Positions 46,954 through 55,751 of a DNA stretch of 64,000 bases are shown here, piece after piece. Numbering within the stretch: the first letter of the stretch is position 1; the number at the start of each line of letters is the position of its first letter. The notes below the pieces were generated by a model. It was not told the DNA's origin and did not search any database. It was given only the letters and a program-made list of their open reading frames with translations. Made by a program: the position numbers and the translations under genes. Source of the stretch: Gammaproteobacteria bacterium (GTDB taxonomy: Bacteria > Pseudomonadota > Gammaproteobacteria > Xanthomonadales > SZUA-36); NCBI GenBank assembly GCA_021772935.1, contig JAJFLA010000052.1:1-64000 (forward strand). The letters are read 5' to 3'.

Positions 46954-47318
46954 GAACTTTTCCTCTGTGCAAAGAGTAAATAAACCAGTTTGACGTTTCT
47001 TCCGAACATGTAGCCGGTTTGTTAAAAATATACCTGCTAATTATGTCACACCTGCGTGTGAATTTAACTATTATTTAATAACTGAACTTCCTGACGGAGG
47101 CTTTATACCATTAAACACCACCACAGTAAACATTAACGCCTCCGTTCCAACAGGTTCGAATAGCGGTAATTGCTTTGGGTATTAATTCGTGGGGGGGGGG
47201 TTACACAAGGCTGGACTTGCCGGGTTCAGGGCACAGCTACTCAAAATTGGCCGCAGTTGTCACAAGAGCATGATTCGTTGACCAGCCCCTACCAACGACT
47301 GCGGACCGGATGGTTTAA
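46954..47318 (-). other. 365-bp gap upstream of the TonB receptor: palindromes and G10 tract
   Basis: No gene was found. A 16-bp palindrome TCACACCTGCGTGTGA (47047-47062) lies 94 bp before the receptor start, flanked by AT-rich sequence and a possible TATATT -10. A further inverted repeat, ACGGAGGC/GCCTCCGT (47095-47102 with 47139-47146), and ten consecutive G (47191-47200) lie upstream. Near the DUF4097 stop, CCGCAGT/ACTGCGG can form a hairpin. Confidence 0.5.
47047..47062. promoter_or_regulatory. Palindromic operator-like site before the TonB receptor gene
   Basis: TCACAC and GTGTGA are exact inverted halves with 4 bases between. The position, near a probable promoter, suits a dimeric repressor or a CRP-like activator (TGTGA half). 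No cognate regulator is adjacent. Confidence 0.45.
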
Positions 47319-48197
47319 TTAATCATGTTTCAATTTTATGTTGCCACTGAAACTTTCGACCCGAATTTCAGCACCATCGCTACCGGAAACATGTTTTAAA
47401 TGACTGCCTGGACCATGTTTCGCATGATTAACCGAGCCAAAATCTGTGTATATTCGGCCGCTGAAACTCTGGGCTTTGAACAGGCCGGACTGGGATACCG
47501 GTAAGATAATGATGACATCACCGCTCATACTTTCAGCACTCAATCGTCCGTTGCCGGAAATTTCGCCTGTTGCCGTTATGTCGCCAGATACCGTTTCCAG
47601 TTTGGCACTTTCCACGGCACCTGCGTACAACACCATATCGCCGGAAACCGTGGTAGCTGCAATCTCTCTGGAAATATCAGATAAATCAATATCGCCCGAT
47701 ACTGATTCGGCAGAGATGCGCTCGGTATGACCACTAAAGTCAACATCTCCACTAACCGATTCAATAGATACCCACTGACTTGACGCATCGATATCAACAT
47801 CACCACTGACAGAATCTGCAGTCAGTTTTTCATTATCCAAACCTGAAACCTCAATATCTGCACTGACTGCTGAAGCATTTACATTCGCTCCGTTCGGAAC
47901 CATTAACTTCAAATAAGTGCTATCTATATTCCTTTCATTCCGGTTAACCACATTGATTTGTAAATTGGATTTAGTTGCGCTTATTTCCACTTCGTCAACA
48001 CTATTTCCCAATTCGCCAGTCAGCTGAGCTTCACTTCGCTCCCAACCCTCGATAACAATTTTCCCAGCAACATTCTCGATGGAAATTGTTGCTTTCGCGT
48101 CGATGTCCCAGCGTTCATCAATAGACTCTCCAGCGAATGCTAACAATGGTGTCAGCGCCAGCAAGGCACCGATAAACTTCAGATTTCCCGTACTCAT
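47319..48197 (-). CDS. DUF4097 beta-helix envelope protein
   Basis: This is a 292-residue protein. ATG 48197 (MSTGNLKFIGALLALTPLLA) overlaps the upstream stop as ATGA and has GGAGAAGG; it has a signal peptide ending at AFAGES. The mature protein repeats a short unit of the type SVSGDVDI, VSGDIDL, SMSGDVII, SFSGNIKL, typical of DUF4097/DUF4098 right-handed beta-helix proteins. Related proteins sit next to ECF sigma/anti-sigma pairs or PspC-type membrane stress systems. Here it is the third gene after the sigma and the anti-sigma-like genes, suggesting it is either an effector or a sensor of that regulon. Confidence 0.87.
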   Translation of the reverse strand: MSTGNLKFIGALLALTPLLAFAGESIDERWDIDAKATISIENVAGKIVIEGWERSEAQLTGELGNSVDEVEISATKSNLQINVVNRNERNIDSTYLKLMVPNGANVNASAVSADIEVSGLDNEKLTADSVSGDVDIDASSQWVSIESVSGDVDFSGHTERISAESVSGDIDLSDISREIAATTVSGDMVLYAGAVESAKLETVSGDITATGEISGNGRLSAESMSGDVIIILPVSQSGLFKAQSFSGRIYTDFGSVNHAKHGPGSHLKHVSGSDGAEIRVESFSGNIKLKHD

Positions 48198-48742
48198 GTC
48201 CTTCTCCAATTATTTTGCTCCAGCAACGCAAGCTGTTTAACGAACTGTAATTGCTGCGATCTCAAATCCAGCAGTTTTCCGTTCAAATAAATATTCGATG
48301 GGTATTGCCGCAAAGCGGCCAGCAAAGAAGTTTCTGCTTGTTGTAAACCTTCCCAACTTGCCCTCAAAGCATCTGGCTCTTCACCTTCAAGACGAAGACC
48401 GGAATAATCAAGTGGTACCAGTTCACGAAAGGCGGCCTGGTACTCTCGCTCAGTCGCCTCTACTGTGCCAACCAGTGCGAACTCCCACATGGTTTGCAGT
48501 GGCTGCCCAGCTGGCCCCGTACCCACCCCGCGACCAATGAAAATACCGGTGGCCAATGCCAGTAAAACTGCCGCCGCCATCGCTGGCGTACGCCATAGTG
48601 GTGCCTTGTAAAAAGTATTGTCGACATTGCCAACCGTCCCTAGCCGCTTGTTGATACCAGACCACAAATCACGTTGTGGCTTGATGCTACGTGGCAATGC
48701 CGCGATTGCACTTTGTAATTCAGTTTCATTCATCTCTTTCAC
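48194..48742 (-). CDS. Probable anti-sigma factor (single membrane helix)
   Basis: This is a 182-residue protein, 8 bp after the ECF sigma gene. A short N-terminal cytoplasmic part (ELQSAIAALPRSIKPQRDLW SGI) precedes a membrane helix at about 50-68 (PAMAAAVLLALATGIFIGRG). The C-terminal 110 residues are helical and would lie in the periplasm. There is no zinc-binding HxxxCxxC motif, so it is not a ZAS-type factor; the assignment relies on size, topology and position. Start is GTG 48742 or ATG 48733. Confidence 0.7.
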   Translation of the reverse strand: MKEMNETELQSAIAALPRSIKPQRDLWSGINKRLGTVGNVDNTFYKAPLWRTPAMAAAVLLALATGIFIGRGVGTGPAGQPLQTMWEFALVGTVEATEREYQAAFRELVPLDYSGLRLEGEEPDALRASWEGLQQAETSLLAALRQYPSNIYLNGKLLDLRSQQLQFVKQLALLEQNNWRRT

Positions 48743-48750
48743 AACATCCT

Positions 48751-49344
48751 TCAGCTATTGTCAGTATCCTTCAATACTTTCCTGACTAATTTCCGGGCAC
48801 GATGTAATTGTGCCTTGGAAGAACCAACCGCCATTCCGGTCATTTCTGCAATTTCACTGTGCTGGTAACCTTCGATGTCATATAACACCAGCACTGTTCT
48901 TGCTCTTTCCGGTAACTGGGCAATGGCGGCTTCGAGGTCTCTTCTCAAACCCGCTGACACATCCCGCTCACCAACCAATGTGCGATCCAGATCATCGCTC
49001 AATTCTCGTTCACGTTGTAGCCGTTTTAACTGGCTACGGCGATCACTCAAAACAACATTAACCGTCAAACGGTGTAGCCAGGTTCCGAACTTGCTATCAC
49101 CTCGAAACAGGTCAAGCTTGTTCCATGCCCGGACAAACGCTTCCTGCACCATGTCTTCCGCCAACGCCTTGTCACCACCACACATACGCCAGCAAAGTCC
49201 GTATATTCTTCCGCAATGGCTGCGGTAAATCTGTTCAAATGCAAGATGATCTCCGGCCCGAGCCTTCTCGACCCAACGCGTTTCGGTGGCGGACAATTCT
49301 TTCTTGTCGTGCTGCCACGTTGTCACCGCTTGCATTCCTCCCAT
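48751..49344 (-). CDS. ECF RNA polymerase sigma factor
   Basis: This is a 197-residue sigma-70 family factor. Region 2 is FEQIYRSHCGRIYGLCWRMC followed by AEDMVQEAFVRAWNKLDLF and GTWLHRLTVNVVLSDRR; region 4 is IAQLPERARTVLVLYDIEGY QHSEIAEMTGMAVGSSKAQL. It is of the RpoE/group with SigW-type length. The 49345-49699 gap carries its promoter. It heads an operon with a membrane anti-sigma-like protein and a DUF4097 protein, so the likely trigger is an envelope signal. The exact start is uncertain: the GGGAGGA site lies between the two N-terminal Met codons. Confidence 0.92.
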   Translation of the reverse strand: MGGMQAVTTWQHDKKELSATETRWVEKARAGDHLAFEQIYRSHCGRIYGLCWRMCGGDKALAEDMVQEAFVRAWNKLDLFRGDSKFGTWLHRLTVNVVLSDRRSQLKRLQRERELSDDLDRTLVGERDVSAGLRRDLEAAIAQLPERARTVLVLYDIEGYQHSEIAEMTGMAVGSSKAQLHRARKLVRKVLKDTDNS

Positions 49345-49509
49345 GAAAATTTAGATGTAAACCAGCTCAAATGGTTTAAACCCAGCTTATAGCGGAGAAA
49401 GTTAACACGCCAGCCTGCGCATCACTAATTAATTGAAGTGTCTGATAATTCGATAATATTCGGACTACAGGCCCCGAATGGGGCCCGTATTGGTCAGGAA
49501 CAAAAAAAA

Positions 49510-49649
49510 AGGATCAGATTCATAAAAACCCCGGGGTCAGATTCAAATGCACCTGGCACAATTCAAAAACCAAACGGGCATTAATGCATTTGAGTCTGAC
49601 CCCGATTCCGAAACAGGCATAAATGCATCTGAGTCTGACCCCGATTCTG
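49510..49649. repeat. Cluster of REP-like inverted and direct repeats
   Basis: Two 34-bp direct repeats (49577-49610 and 49616-49649) differ at few positions and share the core TGAGTCTGACCCCGATTC. An inverted copy of the core, GGGGTCAGATTCAAATGC, is at 49533-49550, and a weaker one (GGATCAGATTCAT) at 49511-49523. This G-G-G-G-T-C-A-G-A-T/C-T core is common in scattered repeats tied to REP-associated transposases and to insertion-sequence remnants in gammaproteobacteria. No transposase is nearby. The rest of the 355-bp gap (49345-49699) holds the sigma-gene promoter and shows nothing else. Confidence 0.7.
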
Positions 49650-49699
49650 CAAAAGCTGGATGAGCCGTGTGTGCGACCTAATTCGTTTCCAAAAGCAAG

Positions 49700-51430
49700 C
49701 TACCCCAGATCAGCAACAACCTGATCCAGTTCTTTCAACATTTGATTAGGCAAGCGGTCGCCGTATTGTTCAAGGTATTCTCTGATTTGCTCCATTTCAA
49801 CAGACCATGCATCGCGATCAACTTCCAACAGGGCTCCAAGATCAGTATCAAGACCATTGACATTGATATCTGATGAGTGCGGCATACCCCCGATAGCAGT
49901 GGGCTTGATATCAACTTCACCTTTGCTGCGCTTGATGACCCACTCGATGACACGCATATTATCGCCAAATCCCGGCCACATAAATTGACCGGCTTCATCT
50001 TTTCTGAACCAGTTTACGTGGAAGATTGGGGGCAGGTGGTTGCTTCGATCAGCGAAAGACAGCCAATGTGCCCAGTAGTCTGCGAAGTTGTAGCCGCAAA
50101 ACGGTTTCATGGCCATTGGATCACGACGCACGACACCCACCTCGCCGATGGCTGCTGCTGTCGTTTCAGACGCCATGCTTGCACCGAGTAAGACCCCGTG
50201 CTGCCAGGATTTACTTTCAATCACCAATGGCACCAGTCGCTCCCGGCGACCACCAAACATGATGGCAGAAATCGGTACACCACGGGGGGCTTCAGCCTTG
50301 TCCGAATAACTTGGACACTGCTTCATAGGTACCGTAAAACGGGAATTTGCTTGTGCCGCCGGCCCGACTTCAGGGTCATAAGGATTGCCTCTCCAATCGG
50401 TTACGGGCACCATCTCATCCTTACCTTCCCACCAAGGCTGATTATCAGCCGTAACGCCGACGTTGGTAAAAATTGCATTGCTGTTGAGCGAGGCTAATGC
50501 ATTAGGGTTCGTGTTTTTACTGGTCCCTGGGGCAACACCAAAAAAACCGGCTTCCGGATTAATCGCCCATAGACGGCCATCTTCACCCGGCTGCATCCAA
50601 CAGATATCGTCACCGACAGTCCAGACTTTCCAACCGTCATATTCTGCTGGCGGAATCAACATGGCGAGATTGGTCTTGCCGCAAGCTGACGGGAAAGCTG
50701 CAGCCACATAATGTGTCTCACCTTGTGGGTTTTCGATACCTACAATCAACATATGCTCAGCCAGCCAGCCTTCACTACGGGCCTGAAAACTTGCAATTCT
50801 TAATGCATGACATTTCTTGCCCAGTAATGCGTTACCGCCGTAACCGGAACCAAAGCTCTGAATCATCAGGTCTTCAGGAAAATGCATGATAAAGCGGCGA
50901 TCTGGATCCAGTTCACCAATAGAATGTAAGCCTTTGACAAAAGTACCTTCACGCTCAATTCGAGCCAAAGCAGCACTGCCCATACGGGTCATCATGCGCA
51001 TATTGACCACAACATATGGACTGTCAGTAATCTCAACACCGCATCGTGATAAGGGTGAATCAATCGGGCCCATGCAATAGGGAACGACATAGAGTGTACG
51101 TCCTTGCATACAACCATCATAAAGATCACGCATCTTGGCTTTGGCTTCAGTGGGCTCCATCCAATGATTGTTCGGACCAGCGTCCTCACGCTCAGGTGTG
51201 CAGATGAATGTCACGTGCTCTACCCTGGCGACGTCATCCGGATCCGAGCGATGTAAGTAGCACCCTGGGTGTGTTTCCTTGCTCAGCTCAATCAATTCCC
51301 CGTTACCCAACATGCCATTAACCAACTGTTGATTTTCTTCATCGCTACCGCAACACCAATGAATATTATCCGGCTGGGTTAACTCACGGACTTCATCAAC
51401 CCATTGCTTCAAAATTTCGTTACTGGTCAC
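49700..51430 (-). CDS. pckG: Phosphoenolpyruvate carboxykinase (GTP)
   Basis: This enzyme forms PEP from oxaloacetate and GTP, the first committed step of gluconeogenesis. GTG 51430 has GAGGT about 7 bases upstream and gives 576 residues, close to the family; the open frame runs 16 codons further. YVAAAFPSACGKTNLAMLIPP is the GTP-PEPCK signature with the kinase-1a loop, and YVVVNMRMMTRMG and DWRGNPYDPEVGPAAQANSRF lie in the active site. The GTP-dependent type is less usual than PckA in gammaproteobacteria but occurs in xanthomonads and others. It provides the reverse flux to the Pyk/MaeB genes of the window. Confidence 0.95.
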   Translation of the reverse strand: MTSNEILKQWVDEVRELTQPDNIHWCCGSDEENQQLVNGMLGNGELIELSKETHPGCYLHRSDPDDVARVEHVTFICTPEREDAGPNNHWMEPTEAKAKMRDLYDGCMQGRTLYVVPYCMGPIDSPLSRCGVEITDSPYVVVNMRMMTRMGSAALARIEREGTFVKGLHSIGELDPDRRFIMHFPEDLMIQSFGSGYGGNALLGKKCHALRIASFQARSEGWLAEHMLIVGIENPQGETHYVAAAFPSACGKTNLAMLIPPAEYDGWKVWTVGDDICWMQPGEDGRLWAINPEAGFFGVAPGTSKNTNPNALASLNSNAIFTNVGVTADNQPWWEGKDEMVPVTDWRGNPYDPEVGPAAQANSRFTVPMKQCPSYSDKAEAPRGVPISAIMFGGRRERLVPLVIESKSWQHGVLLGASMASETTAAAIGEVGVVRRDPMAMKPFCGYNFADYWAHWLSFADRSNHLPPIFHVNWFRKDEAGQFMWPGFGDNMRVIEWVIKRSKGEVDIKPTAIGGMPHSSDINVNGLDTDLGALLEVDRDAWSVEMEQIREYLEQYGDRLPNQMLKELDQVVADLG

Positions 51431-51554
51431 TGTTAGTACCTCATCAGAATTGTACGCACCAGCACGAACTGAGTGCATCTTGAAAAGCGACGGAAAAACC
51501 GTACGCCAGTTGTTTTCATTGTGCCCGAACCGAAACCCGTGGGCGGAACTTACA

Positions 51555-52142
51555 CTACTTTTCCGGAATTAAAGTCGCAATGACGTGGGTCATATAGGCT
51601 TCAAACTCTTCAGAACTCAGATTGGGGGCCTGGTGCTGTCTTTGCAACTGCAAAAACCCCAAGTAAGTTGAATAGGTTAGCCGCGCACGATGTAATGCTT
51701 CTTCAGCTGCGAACCCGATTTCACCAAAGGCTGCTTCAATGTGTTTCATGCGACGTTCCGCCACCCTTTCCAGCAGTGGCTCAACCTTTGGGTGATCAGA
51801 AGCCGTACACAATGAACTGTAAACATCGTGAGTCAACTTTTCACGGCCTGTTCGTCTGAAAAACGACCTCAATCGCTCGCGCGGGTCCGATATAGCCCCT
51901 AACGATGCTTGTAGATTGGTTTCATCATGTTTTTCCCAGCGCAGCAACGACTGTTCCAGCAAGGCATCCCGATTAGGGAAGTGCCAGTAAAAGCTACCCT
52001 TGGTAACACCCATACGCCTGGCAAGTGACTCAACGGCAACCGCCCGGATACCTTGTTCCGCAATCAACACCAAAGCCTGCTGTTCCCAGTCACCCGCGCT
52101 GAGAGTTGATCGTTCTTTCTTTTTTGACACTGGTTGAGTCAC
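51555..52142 (-). CDS. TetR/AcrR family transcriptional regulator
   Basis: This is a 195-residue dimeric repressor. The N-terminal helix-turn-helix is AVAVESLARRMGVTKGSFYWHFPNRDALLEQSLLRW. The C-terminal ligand domain starts about residue 80 and is not specific. The start is GTG 52142. It is divergent from fadE, and the palindrome at 52243-52260 lies on the fadE promoter, so it probably represses fadE and may respond to an acyl-CoA or fatty acid. PsrA-like function is a guess. Confidence 0.92.
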   Translation of the reverse strand: MTQPVSKKKERSTLSAGDWEQQALVLIAEQGIRAVAVESLARRMGVTKGSFYWHFPNRDALLEQSLLRWEKHDETNLQASLGAISDPRERLRSFFRRTGREKLTHDVYSSLCTASDHPKVEPLLERVAERRMKHIEAAFGEIGFAAEEALHRARLTYSTYLGFLQLQRQHQAPNLSSEEFEAYMTHVIATLIPEK

Positions 52143-52220
52143 AAATGCTACCTGACACCGGATTGAATTGAACGACTAAGGATAACCGACAAAGACATTT
52201 CAATACACCTTCGATAGTGG

Positions 52221-52249
52221 TTGACTCAGGACAAAGTCTTTACCATACT
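52221..52249 (+). promoter_or_regulatory. Promoter of fadE
   Basis: TTGACT (52221-52226) and CATACT (52244-52249) are spaced 17 bp, both close to sigma-70 consensus. The predicted transcript starts near 52256, giving a leader of about 100 bases to the fadE ATG at 52360. Confidence 0.65.
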
Positions 52250-52260
52250 CTGGCGTATGG
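52243..52260. promoter_or_regulatory. Palindrome CCATAC-N6-GTATGG, probable operator of the TetR regulator
   Basis: An exact 6-bp inverted repeat with a 6-bp spacer covers the -10 of the fadE promoter and the start site. This is the position expected for a repressor encoded divergently. Confidence 0.6.
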
Positions 52261-52359
52261 AATGAGGTTTTCATATCGTAGTCTCAAAGTGTATGGGCCA
52301 TGGTCCATGTAAGAGCTATCACAGGAAACCGGTATGAGTATTTTTGGAGGGTAGTAGCA

Positions 52360-54828
52360 ATGTTCTGGATTCTGATTGCAAGTTTGCTGGGGTTATCAGT
52401 CACTGCAGCATTTCGTGGCGTAAACCTGTTGAACTGGTCACTGGGAATGGCGCTGATATTGACAGGATTTACCGCTTTCACAAACGTTTCAACACCGGCA
52501 GTCATTGTCCTGTCAGTTTTATTGGCTGCCATTGTCGTACCACTGAATATCAAACCCTTGCGTCGAAGCTGGCTGAGTGAGCCATTTCTGGCCTTGTATC
52601 GCAAAATGTTACCGACTCTCTCAGATACAGAAAAGGTTGCATTGGAAGCAGGAACAGTAGGCTGGGAAGGTGAGTTATTTGCTGGCAACCCAGACTGGGA
52701 TTCATTGCTGGAACAGAAATGGCCAGAACTTAATGAAACAGAACAGGCTTTTGTGGACGGACCAGTCGAAGAACTGTGCCATATGCTCAAGCCTTGGGAG
52801 ATATCACACGAACTTGCTGACCTGCCACCTGAAGTCTGGAGCTTTCTAAAGGAAAACCGGTTTTTCGGCATGATCATCCCAAAAGAATATGGTGGCCTGG
52901 GCTTGTCTGCACTGGCGCACCGGGCGGTGCTGCAGAAAATTGCTTCGGTTTGTCCGGTCGCTGGCAGCACAGTGGCGGTCCCCAACTCACTGGGTCCAGC
53001 TGAGCTTCTAGTGCACTATGGTACGGACGAGCAAAAAAACCACTACCTACCGCGTCTTGCCAAAGGTGAAGAAATTCCCTGTTTCGGCTTGACCGGCCCC
53101 ACAGCGGGTTCAGACGCAACTTCCATTCCAGATACCGGAATCATTTGCAAACGTAAATACAAGGGAAAGGAAGTACTGGGTATGCGCCTGAGTTTTGATA
53201 AGCGCTATATCACCTTAGCACCCGTTGCAACGATCGTTGGCCTAGCCTTCAAATTGTATGACCCGGATGGTCTGGTCGGTGATAAAAAAGACCTTGGCAT
53301 CAGTGTCGCCCTGGTACCCAGCGAAACCCCAGGGCTGGAAATTGGCTCACGCCACTTTCCGTTGAATGTACCTTTCCACAACGGTCCGATTCGTGGCAAA
53401 GATGTATTTGTCCCATTAGACGCCCTGGTCGGCGGCATTGATATGGCCGGTCATGGCTGGCGTATGCTGATTGAACTCTTGTCCGTTGGCAGAGCCATCA
53501 CGCTGCCATCTTCTTCTGGCGGAGGTGCTAAATTATGTACGCTTTCGACCGGAGCCTATGCCCGTATTCGCAAACAATTTAATTTGCCGATAGGCCGTTT
53601 TGAAGGTGTTGAAGCTGCGATGTCAAGGATTGCGGGCTATACCTACGCAATATCTGCCTTGTCCCGAATGACTGCGACAGCAGTAGATCTGGGTGAAAAA
53701 CCTGCGGTCCCTTCAGCCATCGCCAAGTACCATGCGACCGAGATGAGTCGCCAGGTTCTAACCGATGCCATGGATGTGCACGGTGGCAAAGGCATCGTCA
53801 TGGGCCCACGTAACTACCTCGGTCGAGGTTGGCAGGGCATGCCCATCTGGATTACCGTGGAAGGCGCCAATATTCTGACTCGTAGCATGATGATTTTCGG
53901 CCAGGGCGCCATCCGTTGTCATCCATACGTATTGAAGGAAATGCACGCCGCCAGGATGGAAGATCAGGCAAAGGGTCTTGAGGAATTCGATCACAACCTG
54001 TTTGCTCACATTGGCTACAGTATCAGCAATGCGGTACGCAGTATGGTACTCGGTCTGAGTTTTGCTCATTTTGCAGCAGTTCCGACTGACCGCAAAACGG
54101 CACGTTATTACCGCAAATTGACCCGTTACTCAGCCGCTCTCGCCTTTGCATCCGATGTCGCCATGCTGTCACTCGGCGGTAAGCTGAAATACAAAGAACA
54201 TATATCTGCACGCCTCGGCGACGTCTTGAGCCAACTGTATATCTGTTCTGCCATGTTGAAACGGTTTGAGATACAAGGCCGACCGGCCGCTGACCAACCC
54301 ATATTGGCATGGGCATTCCACGATGCTATTTACAAGATACAGACCGCCTTGGGCAGTGTAGTGGATAACTTCCCCAACCGCGCTATTCGCGGCTTATTGA
54401 GACTATTTGTTTTTCCTTTCGGCCGACACGAGCGCCAACCGGGCGACCGGCTTGGTCACAAGGTATCTCAATTACTGATGTCACCTTCAGCAACTCGCAA
54501 TCGTCTGACCGATGGTGTATTCATCTCTGATAAAGCCAGCAATCCCATTGGCCTTTTAGAATTAGCCTTGCCTCGGGTGATCGCGATGGAGCCATTGGAA
54601 CGCCGCCTTCTCAAAGCTGAAATCAATGCTGGACTCGATGCCGGTGACCCGCAGACAACATTGGAAAAGGCGGTTGAACAATCCATCATTACAGCCAAAG
54701 AAGCACAGGAGCTGAAAGCTGTGAGGGCAATGGTCACTGAGATTGTAGCCGTCGATGAATTTGAAAGTAGCTACCTGAGGATGGGTAAAAGCGGTGACGC
54801 AGACCCCATAAAAGTACAAGCAGCCTGA
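52360..54828 (+). CDS. fadE: Acyl-CoA dehydrogenase FadE-like
   Basis: This enzyme catalyses the first oxidation of fatty-acid beta-oxidation, alpha,beta-dehydrogenation of acyl-CoA with FAD. ATG 52360 (MFWILIASLLGLSVTAAF) has GGAGG 9 bases upstream; 822 residues fits E. coli FadE (814). N-terminal membrane segments are followed by the ACAD domain (FFGMIIPKEYGGLGLSALAH, then DVHGGKGIVMGPRNYLGRGW) and the C-terminal DUF1974 extension (FGRHERQPGDRLGHKVSQLL). It is under a TetR-type repressor. Other beta-oxidation genes are not in the window. Confidence 0.94.
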   Translation: MFWILIASLLGLSVTAAFRGVNLLNWSLGMALILTGFTAFTNVSTPAVIVLSVLLAAIVVPLNIKPLRRSWLSEPFLALYRKMLPTLSDTEKVALEAGTVGWEGELFAGNPDWDSLLEQKWPELNETEQAFVDGPVEELCHMLKPWEISHELADLPPEVWSFLKENRFFGMIIPKEYGGLGLSALAHRAVLQKIASVCPVAGSTVAVPNSLGPAELLVHYGTDEQKNHYLPRLAKGEEIPCFGLTGPTAGSDATSIPDTGIICKRKYKGKEVLGMRLSFDKRYITLAPVATIVGLAFKLYDPDGLVGDKKDLGISVALVPSETPGLEIGSRHFPLNVPFHNGPIRGKDVFVPLDALVGGIDMAGHGWRMLIELLSVGRAITLPSSSGGGAKLCTLSTGAYARIRKQFNLPIGRFEGVEAAMSRIAGYTYAISALSRMTATAVDLGEKPAVPSAIAKYHATEMSRQVLTDAMDVHGGKGIVMGPRNYLGRGWQGMPIWITVEGANILTRSMMIFGQGAIRCHPYVLKEMHAARMEDQAKGLEEFDHNLFAHIGYSISNAVRSMVLGLSFAHFAAVPTDRKTARYYRKLTRYSAALAFASDVAMLSLGGKLKYKEHISARLGDVLSQLYICSAMLKRFEIQGRPAADQPILAWAFHDAIYKIQTALGSVVDNFPNRAIRGLLRLFVFPFGRHERQPGDRLGHKVSQLLMSPSATRNRLTDGVFISDKASNPIGLLELALPRVIAMEPLERRLLKAEINAGLDAGDPQTTLEKAVEQSIITAKEAQELKAVRAMVTEIVAVDEFESSYLRMGKSGDADPIKVQAA

Positions 54829-54891
54829 TATTGGATAGTGCCAGTAACTGTACTCATCCCAGTCATTGACGGGGTGAGTGTTCACTACGAT

Positions 54892-55443
54892 TTAAAGCAT
54901 TCCAGTTTCCAACTTGGCCGCCTCGGTCATCATCTGGTAATTCCACAACGGTTCAAATGTCAGTTCGACATCCACCTTAAACACCGTTGGTATGATTTGA
55001 ATCTTGCTGCGTACATCTTCAACGATGATATCCCCCATACCACAGCCTGGCGCAGTCAATGTCATGGTAACGGAAACCTCTCTTTGACCCTGCCCGTTTT
55101 TATTCAACCCACATGAGTAAACCAGGCCGAGGTCTACGATATTGACCGGAATCTCTGGGTCATAGCAAGTTTTCATCTGAGACCAGACCAGCTTTTCTAC
55201 ATCATCATCACTGGCATTATCTGGCAGAGCCGGTGGTAATACGGGCTCTTTACCGATGGCATCAGCATCAATTCCAGCCACGCGAAACAAGTTGCCATCG
55301 ATAAAAACAGTGAAGCTGCCACCCAGGGATTGGGTGATATACCCCACCGTTCCGGCTGGCATTGTTAATTCATCACCAGAAGGAATCATGACAACGGCAC
55401 AGTCTCGTTCGAACTGGCAGGGTTGGCTGGTATGGCTAAACAT
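54892..55443 (-). CDS. sufT: Fe-S assembly protein SufT (MIP18/DUF59 type)
   Basis: This is a 183-residue protein. The N-terminal part (GYITQSLGGSFTVFIDGNLF) is the SufT-specific domain, and the C-terminal part is a DUF59/MIP18 domain with CYDPEIPVNIVDLGLVYSCG and TLTAPGCGMGDIIVEDV, including the conserved DPE and the active-site Cys of TxPxC. The family aids iron-sulfur cluster maturation. Its ATG lies in the end of the bfr stub and lacks a clear ribosome-binding site (GCTAATTACCACAACTC before ATG), so translation may be coupled to the stub. The Fur-controlled promoter at 55752-55781 would read into it. Confidence 0.9.
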   Translation of the reverse strand: MFSHTSQPCQFERDCAVVMIPSGDELTMPAGTVGYITQSLGGSFTVFIDGNLFRVAGIDADAIGKEPVLPPALPDNASDDDVEKLVWSQMKTCYDPEIPVNIVDLGLVYSCGLNKNGQGQREVSVTMTLTAPGCGMGDIIVEDVRSKIQIIPTVFKVDVELTFEPLWNYQMMTEAAKLETGML

Positions 55444-55519
55444 GAGTTGTGGTAATTAGCCCATTTTGGCTGCGTAACACGGCATTGAGGAACTCAATAA
55501 CCTTACGGTCGCCTTTCAT
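55436..55519 (-). pseudogene. Bacterioferritin 5-prime stub
   Basis: The 27-codon ORF starts MKGDRKVIEFLNAVLR, which is the bacterioferritin N-terminus (MKGDxxVIxxLNxxL) as I know it from many Bfr proteins. It has an AGGAGT ribosome site 8 bases upstream. After residue 16 the sequence departs (SQNGLITTTHV) and ends at TAG. The rest of a Bfr, about 140 residues, is absent. Its end overlaps the sufT start. I read it as what is left after deletion of the bfr body. Confidence 0.65.
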
Positions 55520-55613
55520 CAGGCCAGACTCCTTAGAAACTTGGTAGCAAATAGATACGGTTGTCATTTTGGTCAATTAAGCCAAAGAATAACTTACTCA
55601 GTTTGTGCCTATT

Positions 55614-55724
55614 TTAGCAGGTGTTAATAGTGACCCGCATACTCTGGTAGAGTCTGAAATCCAGGCTAATTACATGACCGGCAGTAAACGTTGCGTTTGC
55701 TGCGTTGCAGACACAAACGCACAT
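55614..55724 (-). pseudogene. Bacterioferritin-associated ferredoxin (bfd) 5-prime stub
   Basis: The 36-codon ORF begins MCVCVCNA, matching the start of Bfd (MYVCxCxA/G). AAAGGGAAG precedes its ATG. The match stops after about 8 codons, and the later residues show none of the CxxC or helix patterns of Bfd. With the Fur site upstream and the bfr stub downstream it fits the order bfd-bfr. A short real peptide rich in Cys is the alternative. Confidence 0.5.
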
Positions 55725-55751
55725 GAAACTTCCCTTTAATTTAATAAAAAC

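Noticed and set aside
55637-55647. GCATACTCTGG near the iron stubs resembles the TetR palindrome core CATACTCTGG at 52244
   Set aside because: Only one half is shared and there is no inverted partner; probably chance.
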